64,000 bases of DNA from positions 806,001 through 870,000 of the forward strand of contig CAWCTF010000004.1 in assembly GCA_963798435.1 (NCBI GenBank), in the 5' to 3' direction. The notes beneath the pieces are model-generated. The model worked only from the letters and a program-made list of their open reading frames with translations. It ran no database searches and was not told where the DNA came from. Within the stretch, counting starts at the first letter, position 1, and every line of letters starts with the position of its first letter. Positions 62,073-64,000 of this stretch are shown in pieces. Origin of the DNA: JALHST01 sp963798435 (GTDB lineage: Bacteria > Bacteroidota > Bacteroidia > Flavobacteriales > Flavobacteriaceae). The translations under genes and the position numbers were made by a program.

Positions 62073-62094
62073 ACACCCCATAAAATAATACCAT

Positions 62095-62122
62095 ACGCCC
62101 CGAATTATCGGGGCGTTTTTTT
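62095..62122 (+). terminator. Terminator after the LVIVD-protein gene
   Basis: A perfect 8-bp stem ACGCCCCG / CGGGGCGT with a 6-nt loop and a run of seven T. Confidence 0.92.
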
Positions 62123-62164
62123 ATGACCATATATAAGGTATAGCTTCAAATTAAAAAATTCAAC

Positions 62165-62172
62165 TACTTTTG
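62165..62172 (+). promoter_or_regulatory. -7 box (TACTTTTG) for topA
   Basis: A perfect TAnnTTTG match ending 19 bp before the topA ATG, in an AT-rich region. The position of -33 has no exact TTG. Confidence 0.55.
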
Positions 62173-62191
62173 TCGCATTAAAAACCCATGA

Positions 62192-64000
62192 ATGGCCAAA
62201 AATTTAGTTATTGTAGAGTCACCTGCAAAGGCAAAGACAATTGAAAAGTTTTTAGGAAATGATTATAAGGTCGAGTCCAGTTATGGGCATATTGCCGACC
62301 TGCCATCCAAGGAACTCGGTGTGGATGTAGCAAATAATTTTTTGCCCAGTTATATTGTAGACAAAGACAAAGAGGCACTGGTAAAAAAATTAAAGGACTT
62401 GGCCAAGAAGGCCGATATAATATGGCTGGCCAGTGATGAAGATCGGGAAGGGGAAGCTATTTCGTGGCATTTGGTGGAGACCTTACAATTAGATGTCAAA
62501 AAAACTAAACGTATTGTTTTTAATTCGATTACGAAAGCGGCGATTCAAAAGGCCATTGAAAATCCAAGGGAGATCGACTATAATCTCGTCAACGCACAGC
62601 AGGCCCGAAGGGTTTTAGACCGTTTGGTTGGTTACGAACTTTCGCCTGTTCTCTGGAAAAAAATAAAACCGGGACTATCGGCAGGTAGGGTTCAATCGGT
62701 TGCCGTGCGACTGATTGTTGAACGGGAGCGGGAAATCGAGGCCTTTTCCCCGGAAGCCTCCTTTAAGATAACCGCGGAGTTTGTTACAAATGATAAAGGC
62801 GTTTTTACCGCACGATTAAATAGGGCCTTTGATACCAAAAATCTGGCACAAGCATTCCTCAAACAAAATATCGGAGCGAATTTTTCGGTCTCGGAATTGG
62901 ATAAAAAACCAGCAAAAAAGTCTCCCTCGGCTCCTTTTACGACATCGACCTTGCAACAGGAGGCCTCCAGAAAATTGTATTTTTCGGTTGGACGCACCAT
63001 GCAGGTTGCACAACGGCTCTATGAAGCGGGATTGATAACCTACATGAGGACCGATAGCGTCAACCTTTCCGGGGAAGCCATCAATGCAGCTAAGGATGCG
63101 ATAACCAGCAATTATGGCAAGGCATATAGTAAGGTTCGAAATTTTACCGGAAAATCGAAGGGGGCCCAGGAAGCCCACGAGGCCATCCGCCCAACCGATA
63201 TCACCAATCAATCCCCTTCCTTGGAACGGGACCAATCAAAATTATATGACCTCATTTGGAAACGAACCATAGCCTCCCAAATGAGCGATGCCGAATTGGA
63301 GCGCACCAATGTGAAAATTATGGCGAATACCCATGGCGAAGAATTTACGGCGAATGGTGAAGTAATCAAGTTCGATGGTTTCCTAAAAGTATACATGGAA
63401 GGTTTGGATGATGAAGACCAAACTGAGGAGCAAGAAGGCATGCTGCCCGCTATGCAGGTAGGAGAAGCCTTAACGAATACCTATATATTGGCTACTGAAC
63501 GATTCAGTCGACCCCCTTATCGCTTTTCGGAAGCATCTTTGGTGAAAAAACTAGAAGAATTGGGAATTGGCAGGCCTTCAACCTATGCTCCGACCATTTC
63601 CACGATATTAAACCGTGGCTATGTTGAAAAAGGAACGGTCGAAGGAACTGAACGAAAATATGTACAGTTAGTGCTCACGGCAGACCAAGTAAAAGAAAAA
63701 CAGTTATCGGAAAAGGTAGGATCTGACAAAGGGAAAATGGTGCCAACAGATATTGGTATGATCGTCAATGATTTTTTAGTAAGCCATTTTGCCAGTATCT
63801 TGGATTATAATTTTACGGCGAAGGTAGAGGAAGATTTTGATGAGATTGCCGAAGGCCATGAAGATTGGCAAAAAGTAATGAGCAATTTCTATAAAGATTT
63901 CCACCCTAAGGTATTAGACGTTGAGGAAAATGCCGATAGAGCGAGTGGTGAGCGTGTACTGGGGCAAGATCCCAAAACAGGCCGCCAGGTATCGGTTCGC
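62192..64000 (+). CDS. topA: DNA topoisomerase I, N-terminal 603 codons
   Basis: A type IA topoisomerase that relaxes negative supercoils; the frame is open to the right edge without a stop. In order: the TOPRIM domain (LVIVESPAKAKTIEKFLG, Glu of the metal site; LASDEDREGEAISWHL, DxD), then the core with SAGRVQSVAVRLIVERE and TYMRTDSVNLSGEA, which holds the active-site Tyr. GIGRPSTYAPTIST is also conserved. The sequence begins to leave the core near codon 550 and is cut before the zinc or C-terminal repeats. The start ATG 62192 fits the family N-terminus MAKNLVIVE; an ATG five bases earlier is out of frame. Confidence 0.96.
   Translation, partial: MAKNLVIVESPAKAKTIEKFLGNDYKVESSYGHIADLPSKELGVDVANNFLPSYIVDKDKEALVKKLKDLAKKADIIWLASDEDREGEAISWHLVETLQLDVKKTKRIVFNSITKAAIQKAIENPREIDYNLVNAQQARRVLDRLVGYELSPVLWKKIKPGLSAGRVQSVAVRLIVEREREIEAFSPEASFKITAEFVTNDKGVFTARLNRAFDTKNLAQAFLKQNIGANFSVSELDKKPAKKSPSAPFTTSTLQQEASRKLYFSVGRTMQVAQRLYEAGLITYMRTDSVNLSGEAINAAKDAITSNYGKAYSKVRNFTGKSKGAQEAHEAIRPTDITNQSPSLERDQSKLYDLIWKRTIASQMSDAELERTNVKIMANTHGEEFTANGEVIKFDGFLKVYMEGLDDEDQTEEQEGMLPAMQVGEALTNTYILATERFSRPPYRFSEASLVKKLEELGIGRPSTYAPTISTILNRGYVEKGTVEGTERKYVQLVLTADQVKEKQLSEKVGSDKGKMVPTDIGMIVNDFLVSHFASILDYNFTAKVEEDFDEIAEGHEDWQKVMSNFYKDFHPKVLDVEENADRASGERVLGQDPKTGRQVSVR

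Overview
The window is one contiguous piece of a Bacteroidota chromosome, almost certainly from the family Flavobacteriaceae and probably marine. This rests on gene content: class II HMG-CoA reductase with a GYDIA-type GHMP kinase, the coaX / outer-membrane protein / TPR / lptC / CNNM / ppiD gene order, the miaB / sigma-54 activator / lptE / TPR / secG / groES / groEL order, HYC_CC_PP and DUF3347 copper proteins, and arsenosugar genes. It also rests on several clean Bacteroidota promoters (TTG, 17-19 nt spacer, TAnnTTTG) and the near absence of Shine-Dalgarno sequences. No integrase, transposase, prophage or CRISPR array is visible.

Layout. 1-1550: the end of a GH113-like glycosidase and a secreted N-acetylmuramoyl-L-alanine amidase. 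1547-5422 (minus): an arsenosugar-type cluster with rhodanese, TIGR04282 glycosyltransferase-like protein, purine nucleoside phosphorylase, ArsM methyltransferase and a TIGR04283 glycosyltransferase. The last is broken by one extra base, and the radical SAM enzyme ArsS is absent. 5508-9333: a GH32 fructan hydrolase lipoprotein facing a methylthioribose-kinase-like kinase and an ADP-ribosylglycohydrolase lipoprotein. 9334-10123: tRNA-Phe with an excellent promoter, followed by two 181-bp tandem repeats that each begin with the last 14 nt of the tRNA gene. 10177-17901: coaX and envelope genes, ending in a ppiD-like gene carrying two single-base frameshifts. 17888-20178: mevalonate-pathway genes. 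20334-23911: a DPP-IV-like peptidase and a peptide transporter. 23908-28872 (minus): comEC, an NlpC/P60 hydrolase, lpxB, a small membrane protein and surE. 29068-33525: a tail-specific protease, msrA, msrB and an anchored nuclease. 33626-39380 (minus): the rod-shape cluster mreB-mreC-mreD-mrdA-rodA. 39436-41511: purH and a GAF/fRMsr-like protein. 41624-52345: a copper-resistance island (HYC_CC_PP, CusA, TolC, CusB with a frameshift, DUF3347 lipoprotein, CopA). 52627-52716: a 29-residue Lys/Ala-rich histone-tail-like peptide. 53010-59874 (minus): groEL, groES, secG, a TPR protein, lptE, a sigma-54 activator and miaB. 60002-64000: a membrane protein, an LVIVD-propeller lipoprotein and the first 603 codons of topA.

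How the parts work together. The copper island is a complete route: CopA moves copper across the inner membrane and CusABC with the small metal-binding proteins exports it from the periplasm. The arsenosugar genes would methylate arsenite and recycle adenine from an adenosyl-arsenical, but the enzyme that makes that intermediate must lie elsewhere. The envelope genes (lptC, lptE, lpxB, OMP, ppiD, mre/rod) serve outer-membrane and wall assembly.

Most notable: (i) the tRNA-Phe 3'-end tandem repeat with a T-stem mismatch in the tRNA itself; (ii) four independent single-base insertions in three genes, which are either real lesions or base-level sequence errors; (iii) the arsenosugar cluster without ArsS; (iv) three stacked inverted repeats before groES; (v) the mini-histone ORF; (vi) the exported ADP-ribosylglycohydrolase translationally coupled to a pentose-kinase-like enzyme. 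I do not see an unambiguous, wholly new multi-gene system; (i), (iii) and (vi) are the best leads.
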